Below are positions 42,951 to 53,803 of a stretch of 64,000 bases of DNA, piece by piece (the stretch's first letter is position 1; every line of letters starts with the position of its first letter). The notes below the pieces were generated by a model. It was given only the letters and a program-made list of their open reading frames with translations. It was not told the DNA's origin and did no database searches. The position numbers were made by a program, and so were the translations under genes. This DNA comes from Streptomyces cinerochromogenes (lineage in GTDB: Bacteria > Actinomycetota > Actinomycetes > Streptomycetales > Streptomycetaceae), in assembly GCF_014648635.1 (NCBI RefSeq), contig NZ_BMRM01000011.1:124001-188000 (forward strand). Direction: 5' to 3'.

Positions 42951-43533
42951 CGGCTGCTCAGGCGGCCGGTCCGCGCGAGTCCTGGACCTGCTCGGGCCGG
43001 CGATCTACTCGGGCTGTCGGCCTGCTCGGACCGGCGGTCCCCCCAGACCGCCCATCCGGCCAGGCCGCCCAGGCCGCCCAACCGCCCAGGCCGCCCATCC
43101 GCCCATCCGCCCAGGCCGTCCGTCCCCCAGGCCGTCCGACCACCCAAGCCGGCCGTCCGCTCAGGCCGCCCCTCCCGCTCGCGCCGACGGCGGCCCCGTG
43201 GTGCCCCGGACCGCCGGCCTGACGTCCAACTCCGCTTGCCGGCGGTCCGGTGCCGGGCCCTCCAGGCGCTGGAAGGCACGGCCTGTGTGTTCACCCGGGC
43301 GGAGCGGGCCCGGCAGCCCTCGGTGTTCATGCCGGAGCGGATCCCGAAGGGGCCGTCACCGCGGCGAGCCTCGCTCACTCGTGCGGGTGCACCCCGTCCC
43401 GCCGTCCGTGGCATCCACGGCGGCCCGTCGTTCGGCAGCAGTGTGATGTTTGCCATGCGGCGTGATGGACGGGGGGTGAACGGGCAACGTTCCCCTTCAT
43501 GCCCCACGCGAACCCCCTGCGGCAGGTGATGTG
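42951..43533. other. Low-complexity and uncharacterised intergenic region
   Basis: 583 bases between ku and the acyltransferase. 43045-43171 is a degenerate short-period array of CCAGGCCGCC-like units. From about 43215 to 43340 the minus strand has a codon-biased stretch (GDGPFGIRSGMNTEGCRARS) without start, stop context or recognisable family, so I do not call a gene. The 43436-43530 end is promoter-like for the acyltransferase. Confidence 0.4.
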
Positions 43534-44709
43534 ATGACCACGGCGACGACCCGGGCGCTCCGGACGCCGCCCGCCCGGACCGGCGCGGCGACCGCCGGGT
43601 CTCCCGCACCGGCCGTCCCGCCCTCGCTGCCGTCCCTCACCGGGCTGCGCTGGATGGCGGCGCTGCTGGTGTTCGGACTGCACGTGCACAACTTCGGCTG
43701 GTTCGGCGGCACCGGTGGCCGCCTCGTGTCCTGGGCCTTCGGCGCCGGCGCCACCGGAGTGTCGTTCTTCTTCGTCCTGTCCGGGTTCGTCCTGACCTGG
43801 TCCGCGCGGCCCCGGGACCGCGCGACGGCCTTCTGGCGGCGGCGCGTCGCCCGGATCTACCCGGTCCACCTGGCCACCCTCGCCGTCGCCCTCCTCATGG
43901 CCTGCACGCTGGCGCACCAGCCACGGCCGACGGCGAAGCAGGCACTGGCGAACGCGCTTCTGTTGCACTCCTGGTGGCAGCCGTGGTGGCAGACGCTGAA
44001 CCCGGTGAGCTGGTCCCTGGCCTGCGAGGCCTTCTTCTACGCCGCCTTCCCGCTGCTCTTCCTGCTGCTGCGCCGGCTCGGTGCGCGCGGCTCGGCCGCG
44101 CTGGGCGGCCTCTCGGTGGCCGCGGTCCTGGTGCTGGCCTGGGCGGACGCCCACCACTGGTGGACCCACTCCATCTACTCCTTCCCGGCCGCCCGGCTGC
44201 CCGAGTTCGTGCTCGGCGCGGTCACCGCGCGGCTGGTGCTGCTCGGTCGCTGGCGCGGCCCCGGCCTGGAGGGCTCGCTCGCCCTGGCCGTCATCGGCTA
44301 CTTCCTGGTCCCGCAGGTCACACCCGGCTACTCGGCCACCGTGTGCACCCTCGCCGGCTTCGCCCTGCTCATCCCCGCCGCCGCGGTCGCCGACCTGCAC
44401 GGTCTGCCCTCCCTGTGGCGGCACCGGCGGATGGTGCGGCTCGGGGAGCTGTCGTTCGCCTTCTACATGATCCACCTGCTGGTGCTGTGCGCCGCGACCG
44501 AGCTGCTGGGCAGGAAGCCGCACTTCGGCGCCCTGGCGGGGCTGGCCGTCACCGCGGCCGCGTTCGCCGTCTCCCTCGGCCTGTCCTGGGCGCTGTACGA
44601 GGGGGTGGAGCGCCCGGCACGGCGTCTGCTGCTGCGCCGCCGCCGGCCCCCGCACGACCCGGACCCGGTGCCGGCCCGCCGGGAGGTCCCGGCCGCGGCG
44701 CGCGACTGA
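43534..44709 (+). CDS. Membrane acyltransferase (Acyltransferase_3 family)
   Basis: 391 residues, about ten membrane helices. Family signatures: SLTGLRWMAALLVFGLHVHN with the catalytic His, TGVSFFFVLSGFVLTWSARP, FWRRRVARIYPVHLATLAVA, NPVSWSLACEAFFYAAFPLL with the conserved Glu, and FAFYMIHLLVL. These enzymes acetylate or acylate sugars of exopolysaccharides, antibiotics or peptidoglycan. ATG 43534 with AGGTGAT upstream; a GTG three bases before is possible. Monocistronic, ended by a hairpin at 44761. Confidence 0.88.
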   Translation: MTTATTRALRTPPARTGAATAGSPAPAVPPSLPSLTGLRWMAALLVFGLHVHNFGWFGGTGGRLVSWAFGAGATGVSFFFVLSGFVLTWSARPRDRATAFWRRRVARIYPVHLATLAVALLMACTLAHQPRPTAKQALANALLLHSWWQPWWQTLNPVSWSLACEAFFYAAFPLLFLLLRRLGARGSAALGGLSVAAVLVLAWADAHHWWTHSIYSFPAARLPEFVLGAVTARLVLLGRWRGPGLEGSLALAVIGYFLVPQVTPGYSATVCTLAGFALLIPAAAVADLHGLPSLWRHRRMVRLGELSFAFYMIHLLVLCAATELLGRKPHFGALAGLAVTAAAFAVSLGLSWALYEGVERPARRLLLRRRRPPHDPDPVPARREVPAAARD

Positions 44710-44760
44710 CCCCGTCACCACGCCGGGCGCACGCCGGGAAGGGTGTCCGCCCGGCCCGGT

Positions 44761-44796
44761 GACCGGCCGCGTCACCCGGTGCGGACGCGGCCGGTC
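44761..44796. terminator. Perfect 12-bp hairpin after the acyltransferase
   Basis: GACCGGCCGCGT (44761-44772), a 12-base loop, and ACGCGGCCGGTC (44785-44796), 51 bases after the stop. No U-tract. Confidence 0.75.
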
Positions 44797-45050
44797 GCAC
44801 GCGCGGGTGACGTGCGCAACAGCGAGGAGAGTCCCGCGGCTTTCGGGGTAGGCGGGTCCCGACACCGGCCCGGCGGCGCGCGCCGTCCGCCGCTCGGTGC
44901 ACAGTGCTTCCGACCTGGGGGGAATTGCGTGAAAGCGGTGCCGAGAACCGCGTTTGGACGGCCGGGACGGGCCAGCTACGGTGGGCGGCCGGCAGTGATC
45001 GGCCACGGGGAGCCGGCCGACCGGCGGACCCGGCTGTGCGAGAGGAGAGG
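44797..45050. other. Promoter region of the stressosome operon
   Basis: About 250 bases before rsbR. GTTTGG near 44953 followed by a 16-base spacer and AGCTAC is a weak sigma-B-like candidate, not convincing. No additional gene is supported. Confidence 0.35.
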
Positions 45051-45944
45051 ATGAGAGTGTCCGAACAGGACGCGGCCGGATCGGCACCGCAGATCGTCGG
45101 TTCCTTCCTGGAGCAACGCAAGGAGCAGATCGCCCAGCGCTGGGCCGACGCCCCCTTGTTCCGCTCGGTCTTCACCGTCTCCCGCGACGAGGCGGTCGAG
45201 GCGTGCAAGGCGGTGGTCGAGGCGCTGTCCGAGGTGGCGGTCAGCGGACGGCTGGAGGACGTGCGGGCGCCCGGCTTCGGCACCGTGCGCGAGCAGCTGG
45301 GGCGGATGTCCGCGACCCGGGCCCGGACCGGATCCACCCCGGCCCAGATCGCCGAGGAGGTGGCCGGGCTGCGTGCCCCCGCGGTCGAGCTGCTGCGCGA
45401 GGAGTTCGCCGATCCCGCCACCCCGCAGGCCCACGAGTGCGTCCTGGCGCTGACCCTGCTGCTGGGCACGCTGCGCCTGGTGGTGATGGAGACGGCGCTG
45501 GACGCCAACGCCGAGCTGATCGAACGGCAGCGCCAGCAGCTCCTCGAAGTGGCCACCCCGGTGATCAAGCTGTGGGAGGGCACGGTCGCCGTCCCGCTGA
45601 TCGGGACCCTGGACAGCGCGCGCAGCCAGGTGGTGATGGAGTCGCTGCTGGAGGCCATCGTCGACCAGCGGGCCCGGTACGCGATCCTGGACATCACCGG
45701 GGTGCCGACGGTGGACTCGCTCGTCGCCCAGCACCTCATGAAGACGGTGGCCGCGGCGCGCCTGATGGGTGCCGAGTGCATCGTCTCCGGGATCCGCCCG
45801 GCCATCGCGCAGACCATCGTGCAGCTCGGCATCGACCTGGGCTCGGTGCTCACCCGTGCCTCGCTGTCCGACGCGCTGGCCTACGCGCTGGGCAAGCAGG
45901 GCATCGAGGTGTCCCGTGCGGACGCGGGTGCGAGCGCGCGGTGA
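45051..45944 (+). CDS. rsbR: Stressosome co-antagonist RsbR-like protein
   Basis: 297 residues. The N-terminal all-helical domain (VGSFLEQRKEQIAQRWADAP) is of the non-heme globin-like RsbR sensor type; the C-terminal STAS domain (about 165-285) has TLDSARSQVVMESLLEAIVD, DITGVPTVDSLVAQHLMKTV and SGIRPAIAQTIVQLGIDLGS, where the Thr in ITGV and in AQT match the two RsbT-phosphorylated Thr of Bacillus RsbRA. It forms the outer shell of the stressosome with RsbS. Start could also be GTG 45057. Overlaps rsbS by GTGA. Confidence 0.88.
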   Translation: MRVSEQDAAGSAPQIVGSFLEQRKEQIAQRWADAPLFRSVFTVSRDEAVEACKAVVEALSEVAVSGRLEDVRAPGFGTVREQLGRMSATRARTGSTPAQIAEEVAGLRAPAVELLREEFADPATPQAHECVLALTLLLGTLRLVVMETALDANAELIERQRQQLLEVATPVIKLWEGTVAVPLIGTLDSARSQVVMESLLEAIVDQRARYAILDITGVPTVDSLVAQHLMKTVAAARLMGAECIVSGIRPAIAQTIVQLGIDLGSVLTRASLSDALAYALGKQGIEVSRADAGASAR

Positions 45945-46318
45945 ACCAGCCCACTCCCGGTCAGCCGGCGGTCCCGGTGCTCGCCCTGGGCGACGTCCTG
46001 CTGGTCTCCCTGCAGGGCGAGTTGCACGACGGCATGGCCGAGCAGCTGCAGCACGACATCACCAGCCGGGTCGCCACCAGCGGGGTGACCGGTGTGGTGA
46101 TCGACATCTCCGGGGTGGAGATCGTCGACTCGTTCCTCGGCCGGGTCCTCGCGGAGATCGCCTCCACGGCCCGGCTGCTGGCGGCCCGTACGGTCCTGGC
46201 CGGGATGCGGCCGGCCGTGGCGATCACCCTGGTCGAGCTGGGGCTCACCCTGCCCGGCCTGGTCACCGCCCTGGACGTGGACCGTGCCATGGAACTGCTG
46301 TCCCGGGGAGGGAGCTGA
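45941..46318 (+). CDS. rsbS: Stressosome core antagonist RsbS-like STAS protein
   Basis: 125 residues, a single STAS domain: VPVLALGDVLLVSLQGELHD, VVIDISGVEIVDSFLGRVLA with the Ser (in DISG) that RsbT phosphorylates, AGMRPAVAITLVELGLTLPG. In Bacillus RsbS and RsbR paralogues hold RsbT captive until stress. GTG 45941 overlaps the rsbR stop; its own stop overlaps the rsbT start (TGATG). Confidence 0.9.
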   Translation: MNQPTPGQPAVPVLALGDVLLVSLQGELHDGMAEQLQHDITSRVATSGVTGVVIDISGVEIVDSFLGRVLAEIASTARLLAARTVLAGMRPAVAITLVELGLTLPGLVTALDVDRAMELLSRGGS

Positions 46319-46764
46319 TGCAGCAGTCCGGCCAGGCGTCCGCGACGAGCCTGCCCATCGGCTCGGACGCGGATCTGGCCTGGGTCCGGCAGCAGGTGCG
46401 GCAGTGCGCGGCGCAGCTCGGTTTCGGTCTGGTGCAGCAGACGAAACTGGTCACGGCGGCGAGCGAGCTGGCCCGCAACACGCTGGTGCACGGCGGCGGC
46501 GGACGGGCGGAGATCACGCCGCTGGACAACGGACGCACCCGGGGACTGCGGATGTGCTTCATCGACAGCGGTCCGGGCATCCGTGACCTGGAGCTGGCCA
46601 TGACCGACGGGTACACCACCGGCGGCGGCCTCGGACTGGGGCTGAGCGGAGCGAAACGGCTGGTGCACGAGTTCAGCGTCGACACCGAGCCCGGCCGGGG
46701 GACGACCGTCACGGCCGTCGCCTGGGTGGCCCAGGTGCCCGCCTCGCGTCCGGGGGTGAGATGA
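46318..46764 (+). CDS. rsbT: Stressosome switch kinase RsbT-like
   Basis: 148 residues, a GHKL/HATPase domain: TAASELARNTLVHGGGG (N box with Glu and Asn), CFIDSGPGIRDLELAM (G1 box), GGGLGLGLSGAKRLVHEFSV (G2). RsbT phosphorylates RsbS and RsbR, then leaves to activate a PP2C phosphatase. ATG 46318 with GGGGAGGGAG seven bases upstream, overlapping the rsbS stop. Coupled by ATGA to the next gene. Confidence 0.9.
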   Translation: MQQSGQASATSLPIGSDADLAWVRQQVRQCAAQLGFGLVQQTKLVTAASELARNTLVHGGGGRAEITPLDNGRTRGLRMCFIDSGPGIRDLELAMTDGYTTGGGLGLGLSGAKRLVHEFSVDTEPGRGTTVTAVAWVAQVPASRPGVR

Positions 46765-47822
46765 GCCGGGTGTGGGAGGTCCCGGTGCACGACTCCACCC
46801 GGGTCCGGGACGCCCGGATCGCGGCCCGTGAGGCGTGCGCGGAGGCGGAGCTGGTCCCCGCGCGCTCGGCGGCCGCCGAGCTGGTCGCCACCGAGCTGGC
46901 CACCAACCTGCTCCGGCACGCGGGCGGGGGCCACATGGTGGTGAACCTCGTCGATCCGCCGACGGGCGGGGCGGGCACCTCGGTGCAGCTGTTCTCGCTC
47001 GACCACGGGCCGGGCATCGCCGACGTAGACGCCGCGCTGCGGGACGGCTGGTCCACCGCCGAGGGCTCGCTCGGCGCGGGCCTGGGCAGCTGTCGGCGCA
47101 GCGCCAGCGACTTCCACCTGTACAGCCTGCCGGGACGGGGGACGGTGGCGGCGGCCCGGATCGACCCGGAGGCCGGCAGGCGCGGCACTCGCGTGGCACC
47201 GGTGCCCGTGGGCGGGATCACGGTCGCCCTCGGGCGGGCCGAGGAGTGCGGTGACGCCTGGGGCTGGGTGCGGTCCGGGAGGCTGCTGACGCTGCTGCTC
47301 GCGGACGGGCTCGGGCACGGTCCGAAGGCCGCGCACGCCTCCTCCGCCGCGGTGGCCGAACTGCGCCGCTGCGCCGATCTGCCGCCGCCGGACATCCTGC
47401 GCCGGCTGCACGCGGTGCTGCGGCCGACCCGGGGCGCGGCGGTCGTCGTGGCCCAGGCGGACACCGAGCGGGGAGAACTCTGCTTCGCGGGGGTCGGCAA
47501 CGTGGGCGCCCGGGTGCGCACCGGGGACTCCTGGACGTCCCTCGTCTCCCACCCGGGGATCGTCGGGGCGTACTTCCCGGCGCACGTTCCGGTGCGCCGG
47601 GTACCGTGGCGCGGGGACAGCCTGCTCGTCGTGCACAGCGACGGACTGCCCAGCCGCTGGAGGCCGCCGGAGGATCCCCGGCTGCTCGGCCAGGACCCCT
47701 CGGTGGTGGCCGCGGCGATCCTGCGCGACGCCGGCAGCCCCGCCCGCCCCACACGCGACGACACCAGCGTGGCCGTACTGGCCCCCGACCGCCGGACCAG
47801 CGCCCATGACAGCCGCCTCTGA
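46761..47822 (+). CDS. HATPase-PP2C fusion, RsbX-like stressosome phosphatase
   Basis: 353 residues. Residues 1-140 form a degenerate GHKL kinase-like domain (ELVATELATNLLRHAGGG, SLDHGPGIADVDA, GSLGAGLGSCRRSASDF); residues 145-350 form a SpoIIE/PP2C-type phosphatase (LTLLLADGLGHGPKAAHASS, CFAGVGNVGARVRTGD, VVHSDGLPSRW, RDDTSVAVLAP). The second half corresponds to RsbX, which resets the stressosome by removing phosphates from RsbS/RsbR. Overlaps rsbT by ATGA and the next gene by 17 bases. Confidence 0.87.
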   Translation: MSRVWEVPVHDSTRVRDARIAAREACAEAELVPARSAAAELVATELATNLLRHAGGGHMVVNLVDPPTGGAGTSVQLFSLDHGPGIADVDAALRDGWSTAEGSLGAGLGSCRRSASDFHLYSLPGRGTVAAARIDPEAGRRGTRVAPVPVGGITVALGRAEECGDAWGWVRSGRLLTLLLADGLGHGPKAAHASSAAVAELRRCADLPPPDILRRLHAVLRPTRGAAVVVAQADTERGELCFAGVGNVGARVRTGDSWTSLVSHPGIVGAYFPAHVPVRRVPWRGDSLLVVHSDGLPSRWRPPEDPRLLGQDPSVVAAAILRDAGSPARPTRDDTSVAVLAPDRRTSAHDSRL

Positions 47823-49473
47823 GAAATGGACCATCGCCTCCGCTGCCGACGCGGCCCGTGCCCGCGCTCTGCTGGCGCGGATGCTGGCGGACGCCGGGGT
47901 GCCCGCGTTCGACCGTGCCCGCTTCCTGGCCGGGCTCGGTGCCCGGCTGCGCCGTGGCCTCGGTGCGGGCGGCGCGGACCTGGCCGTGACCGCCGGCCCG
48001 GGCGGGCGGCTGCGGGTCGCCCTGGGCGGGCCGGAACCCTGGGAGGACACGCTCGTCTGCCCCCTGCCCGTGACCGTGCCGCCGCCCGGCCCGGGCGGCG
48101 CCCCGCTCGCCGAGGCGCTGCTGGACGCCGACGCGGACGCCGAGACCCTGCTGGCGCGCCTGACGGAGACGGAGGAGCTTCTCCGTTTCCACCGGGAGGA
48201 GTTGCACCAGACGAACCAGGGCGTGCTGGCGCTGCACGCCGAACTGGAAGCGGCGGCGCGCGCACAGCGGGACCTCCTCGACGCCGAGCGGGCGGCGCGC
48301 GCGGAGGCGGAGAACGCCCGCCGTCTGCTGACCTTCCTGGCCAACGCGAGCGCGGCGCTGAACGCCTCCCTCGACCACGAGGACATCCTGCGCCGGCTGC
48401 CCGAGCTGCTGGTCCCGGAGTACGCGCGGCACGTTGACCTCTGGCTCGTGGACGACGAGCGGACCCCGCCGGGCGAACGGGCGGCGGCCACGGTGACTGC
48501 GGCGCGCACCGGCCGCCCCCAGCACGCGGGGCCCCACCCCGGTGAGCTGCCGGGCGTGGACGACCTGCCGGCCTCCGCGCTCTCCCCGGACCGGCCGCTG
48601 CTGTGCCTGCCGCTCGGCGCGCGCACCGTGCAGGGCGTGCTCACGCTGGCCGCGCCCGGCGACCGCTTCGACCCGGACACCACCGTCATGCTGCTGGAGC
48701 TGGCCCGGCGGGCGGGCATCGCCCTGGACAACGCCCGCCAGTACGAGCAGCACCGGGACGTCGCCGAGGCCCTGCAGCGCGCCCAGCTCACCGAGCTGCC
48801 CGCCACCCGGGGCCTGGACCTGGCCGCCCGCTATCTGCCGGCGACGCACGGACTGAACATCGGCGGCGACTGGTACGACGCTTTTCCGCAGCCGGACGGC
48901 AGTGTGCTGGCGGTGATAGGGGACGTCACGGGGCACGGGCTGCGCGCGGCCGTCATCATGGGCCAGCTGCGCACCGCGCTGCGCGCCTACGCCGTCGAGG
49001 GCAACGGCCCGGCGCGGATCCTCACCCTGCTGCACCGGATGCTCCGCCACCAGCAGCCGGAGCTGTACGCGACCTGCGCGATCGCCCGGTTCACGCCCGG
49101 CGAGCCGAAGGTGGTGTGGGCCGCCGCCGGCCATCCGCCGGCCCTCGTGCGCGGTCCCGGCGGCGAGGTGCGGGTGCTGGAGACCCGGCCGGGGATCATG
49201 CTGGGCGTTCCGGTGCCGTTCATCTACGAGGAGCACACCGTGGAGCTGCCGGCGGGGTCCACGCTCGCGCTGTACACGGACGGTCTGGTGGAGCGGCGGT
49301 CCGCCGGGATCGACGCGGGCATCGACCGGCTGGCGCAGGCCATGGGGGCGCTCGGTGCGGCGGATCTGGTGGATCTGGACGCGGCGGCCGACGCGCTGCT
49401 CAAGCCGATGCTGCACGACTCCGAGCACGACGACGACATCTGCCTGTTGCTGTGCCGCACCACGCTGGACTGA
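47806..49473 (+). CDS. GAF-PP2C phosphatase, RsbU-like output of the stressosome operon
   Basis: 555 residues. The N-terminal 110 residues are unassigned; a coiled coil follows (TLLARLTETEELLRFHREEL and on to about 180), then a GAF domain (about 180-320; LLTFLANASAALNASLDHED) and a SpoIIE/PP2C phosphatase (about 330-550; LNIGGDWYDAFPQPDG, VIGDVTGHGLRAAVIMGQLR, AAAGHPPALV, LYTDGLVERR, HDDDICLLLC). By position it is the likely target activated by free RsbT, feeding an anti-anti-sigma factor. Starts inside the upstream gene, so it is part of the operon. Confidence 0.88.
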   Translation: MTAASEKWTIASAADAARARALLARMLADAGVPAFDRARFLAGLGARLRRGLGAGGADLAVTAGPGGRLRVALGGPEPWEDTLVCPLPVTVPPPGPGGAPLAEALLDADADAETLLARLTETEELLRFHREELHQTNQGVLALHAELEAAARAQRDLLDAERAARAEAENARRLLTFLANASAALNASLDHEDILRRLPELLVPEYARHVDLWLVDDERTPPGERAAATVTAARTGRPQHAGPHPGELPGVDDLPASALSPDRPLLCLPLGARTVQGVLTLAAPGDRFDPDTTVMLLELARRAGIALDNARQYEQHRDVAEALQRAQLTELPATRGLDLAARYLPATHGLNIGGDWYDAFPQPDGSVLAVIGDVTGHGLRAAVIMGQLRTALRAYAVEGNGPARILTLLHRMLRHQQPELYATCAIARFTPGEPKVVWAAAGHPPALVRGPGGEVRVLETRPGIMLGVPVPFIYEEHTVELPAGSTLALYTDGLVERRSAGIDAGIDRLAQAMGALGAADLVDLDAAADALLKPMLHDSEHDDDICLLLCRTTLD

Positions 49474-49530
49474 ACCGCGTGGGCCGGCCCCCGTGGCGGG
49501 GGCCGGCGGTGCCGTGGGGCGTGCGTGCCG

Positions 49531-51813
<2,283 letters not shown>

Positions 51814-51917
51814 CAGTACCTGTTCCTTCGCTGGTCACGCCGGGGGCATGCGGCCGACACCGGGATATACCGGGTGGAATTCGAACGAAAGGGGGTGCCA
51901 TCGGCACTCGTACCGAG

Positions 51918-51942
51918 GTCCCCGGGCCGGGGCGTCCGAAAC
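51918..51942 (-). promoter_or_regulatory. Sigma-B-like promoter candidate for katE
   Basis: On the minus strand GTTT (51942-51939), a 15-base spacer, and GGGGAC (51923-51918) resemble the Streptomyces sigma B consensus GTTT-N14/16-GGGTAC/T with one mismatch in the -10. It would give a leader of roughly 95-100 bases. Consistent with CatB control in S. coelicolor but not proof. Confidence 0.35.
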
Positions 51943-52208
51943 CGGGAATCACGGCGATTTCCGGTCGGGGTGAAGTCGGGCCGTCTCCTGTCGAGTTGCC
52001 GGGGCAGGAGGCCCGCCGGACGCGCTGGTCCGGACCCGGGGACCACCGGCAGGGCCAAGTGCCCCCTGCCGACGACGTGTTCAGCAGCAGGGCCGGCTTC
52101 TTGACCCGGGGCAGGCAGGCAACCGGCCGCCCGCACACGCCACCTTAGGCGGTGGCGGCGGCCGGCGCAGTCCGGGCGCGGCCGGGCGCGTGGAGCCGGG
52201 CCGGACGG
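51943..52208. other. Intergenic region between katE and decarboxylase ends
   Basis: Includes the hairpin CGGCAGGG (52047-52054) with CCCTGCCG (52064-52071), about 140 bases past the decarboxylase stop, probably its terminator. No further gene is seen. Confidence 0.45.
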
Positions 52209-53662
52209 TCAGGGGCGTGCCGTCACCCGCACGGTCTCCAGGGCCGGGTCCGCCGCGCCCGCGATGAGGAAGCCGTGGGCGACACCGCTGCGCAGGTAGT
52301 CGAGGGCCTCCGCGGTGATCACCTCGCCGGGTGCGACGACCGGCACGCCCGGCGGATAGGGGCAGATCACCTCGGCGGCGACACGGCCCGCTCGGCGGGT
52401 ACCTGCTCGGCCGGTCCGAAGAAGGCGTCGCGGGGCAGGACGGCCTGTTCGAGTTCGAGGACGTGGGGTTCGGGCAGGTGGACGGGGGGCTGCCGCTCGA
52501 TGGTGTCCGCCCGCTCGACCAGCGTGCGCACGGATTCCAGCAGCAGTTTCTCGGTCTCGTCGTCGGCGTGGGTGATGGAGGCGCTGATCCGGCAGGTGTC
52601 CGAGCCGCCCACGTCGATGTGGCAGTGGGCGCGCAGCCACTCGGCCGCCTGCATGCCGCTGATGCCGAGTTCCCGTACGTCGACGACGATCTTCAGCGGG
52701 TCGAACTCGGCGGCCAGGCCCTCCTCGATGATCTCGCCGCCCATCACCCGCAGCCCCGGCAGCTCCCGCAGCCGCGCCCGGATGCGCTCGGCGCGGTGCA
52801 GGGCCGTGTCCAGCAGTCCGTGGCCTTGCTCCACCATCTGCCGGCGCCACCCGTCGAGGGTCGCGTAGACCAGGGAGGAGGCGCTGGTGGTGCCGAGCAG
52901 GTCCTCGCGCTGCTTGAGGACGTCGGGCGAGATCCGGTCGTGCTGGAGGTGGAACACCGAGCTCTGCTCGATCGCGCCGCCCATCTTGTGGACGCTGGTG
53001 ACGACCAGGTCGGCGTCCGCGTCCATGCCCCAGGTCGGCAGCCCGGGGTGGAAGGGCAGGTGCGCGCCCCACGCCTCGTCCACGATGAGCGGCACGTCGG
53101 AGGCGTGGCAGGCGTCGGCCACGCCCCGGATGTCGGCGCAGGTTCCCCAGTCGGTGGGCGTGATCAGCAGCATGCCCTTGGCGTCCGGGTGCTCGCGCAG
53201 CCGGGCCCGGACGTCGTCGGGCTCCGGCGGGTGGGCGATGTGCCGTTCCGTGTCGAACTTCGGGTGGACCCAGACCGGCTCCACACCGTTGATGATCACC
53301 GCGGAGATGACCGCCTTGTGCGCGTTGCGGGACAGCAGCAGCTTCTCGCCCGGCCCGGCGACCGAACACATCGCGGTCTTCACGGACAGGGAACTGCCGC
53401 ACGTGGAGAAGAAGGCGTGCTCGGCGCCGACCGCGTCGGCCATCAGCTCCTCGGCCTGTTGCAGCACGCCCTGCGACTGACGGCGGTCGTCCAGGCCGTT
53501 CAGGGAGAGCACGTCCGAGCGGAAGACGTCCATGCCGACGATCTCGGCGACGCGCGGATCGGCCCCGCGGCCCTGCTTGTGACCCGGCGGCCCGTATGCC
53601 ACGTCGCCTCGGCGCCGGAATTCCTGCAGTGCCTCCAGGACGGGTACGCGCGAGTGGTCCAT
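52209..53662 (-). CDS. Orn/Lys/Arg decarboxylase, frameshifted near the C-terminus
   Basis: A PLP fold-type I decarboxylase of the short (Bacillus SpeA-like) type. From ATG 53662 (AGGAGG upstream): GPPGHKQG, FFSTCGSSLSVKTA, NAHKAVISAVIING, the PLP-binding VDEAWGAHLPFHP (Asp195) and the PLP Lys226 in SVHKMGGAIEQ. The frame stops at TGA 52369-52367 after RAVSPPR, yet the adjacent frame continues with high codon bias and homologous sequence (AAEVICPYPPGVPVVAPGEV, ITAEALDYLRSGVAHG) to TGA 52211-52209. A one-base loss near 52380-52386 explains this. Either the protein is truncated by about 55 residues or the assembly has an error. Confidence 0.8.
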
Positions 53663-53803
53663 GGCTTTCCTCCTGAGCTGGTCGGTGCCGCCTCCACCGT
53701 GTTGCACCGGCCGGGCGCCCCAAACACTCCGTCCGGTGTCAGGGGGCCGTCCGGGTGGAACCCGGGCCGGCACGCACCACACCGCCGAACCGGAGGAGGT
53801 CTC

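Noticed and set aside
42958-43143. Minus-strand frame encoding Gly-Trp-Ala-Ala repeats
   Set aside because: It arises from a degenerate CCAGGCCGCC array and has no start context or domain.
44953-44980. Sigma-B promoter before the rsb operon
   Set aside because: GTTTGG-N16-AGCTAC matches the -10 at only about half of its positions, so it is not listed as a promoter.
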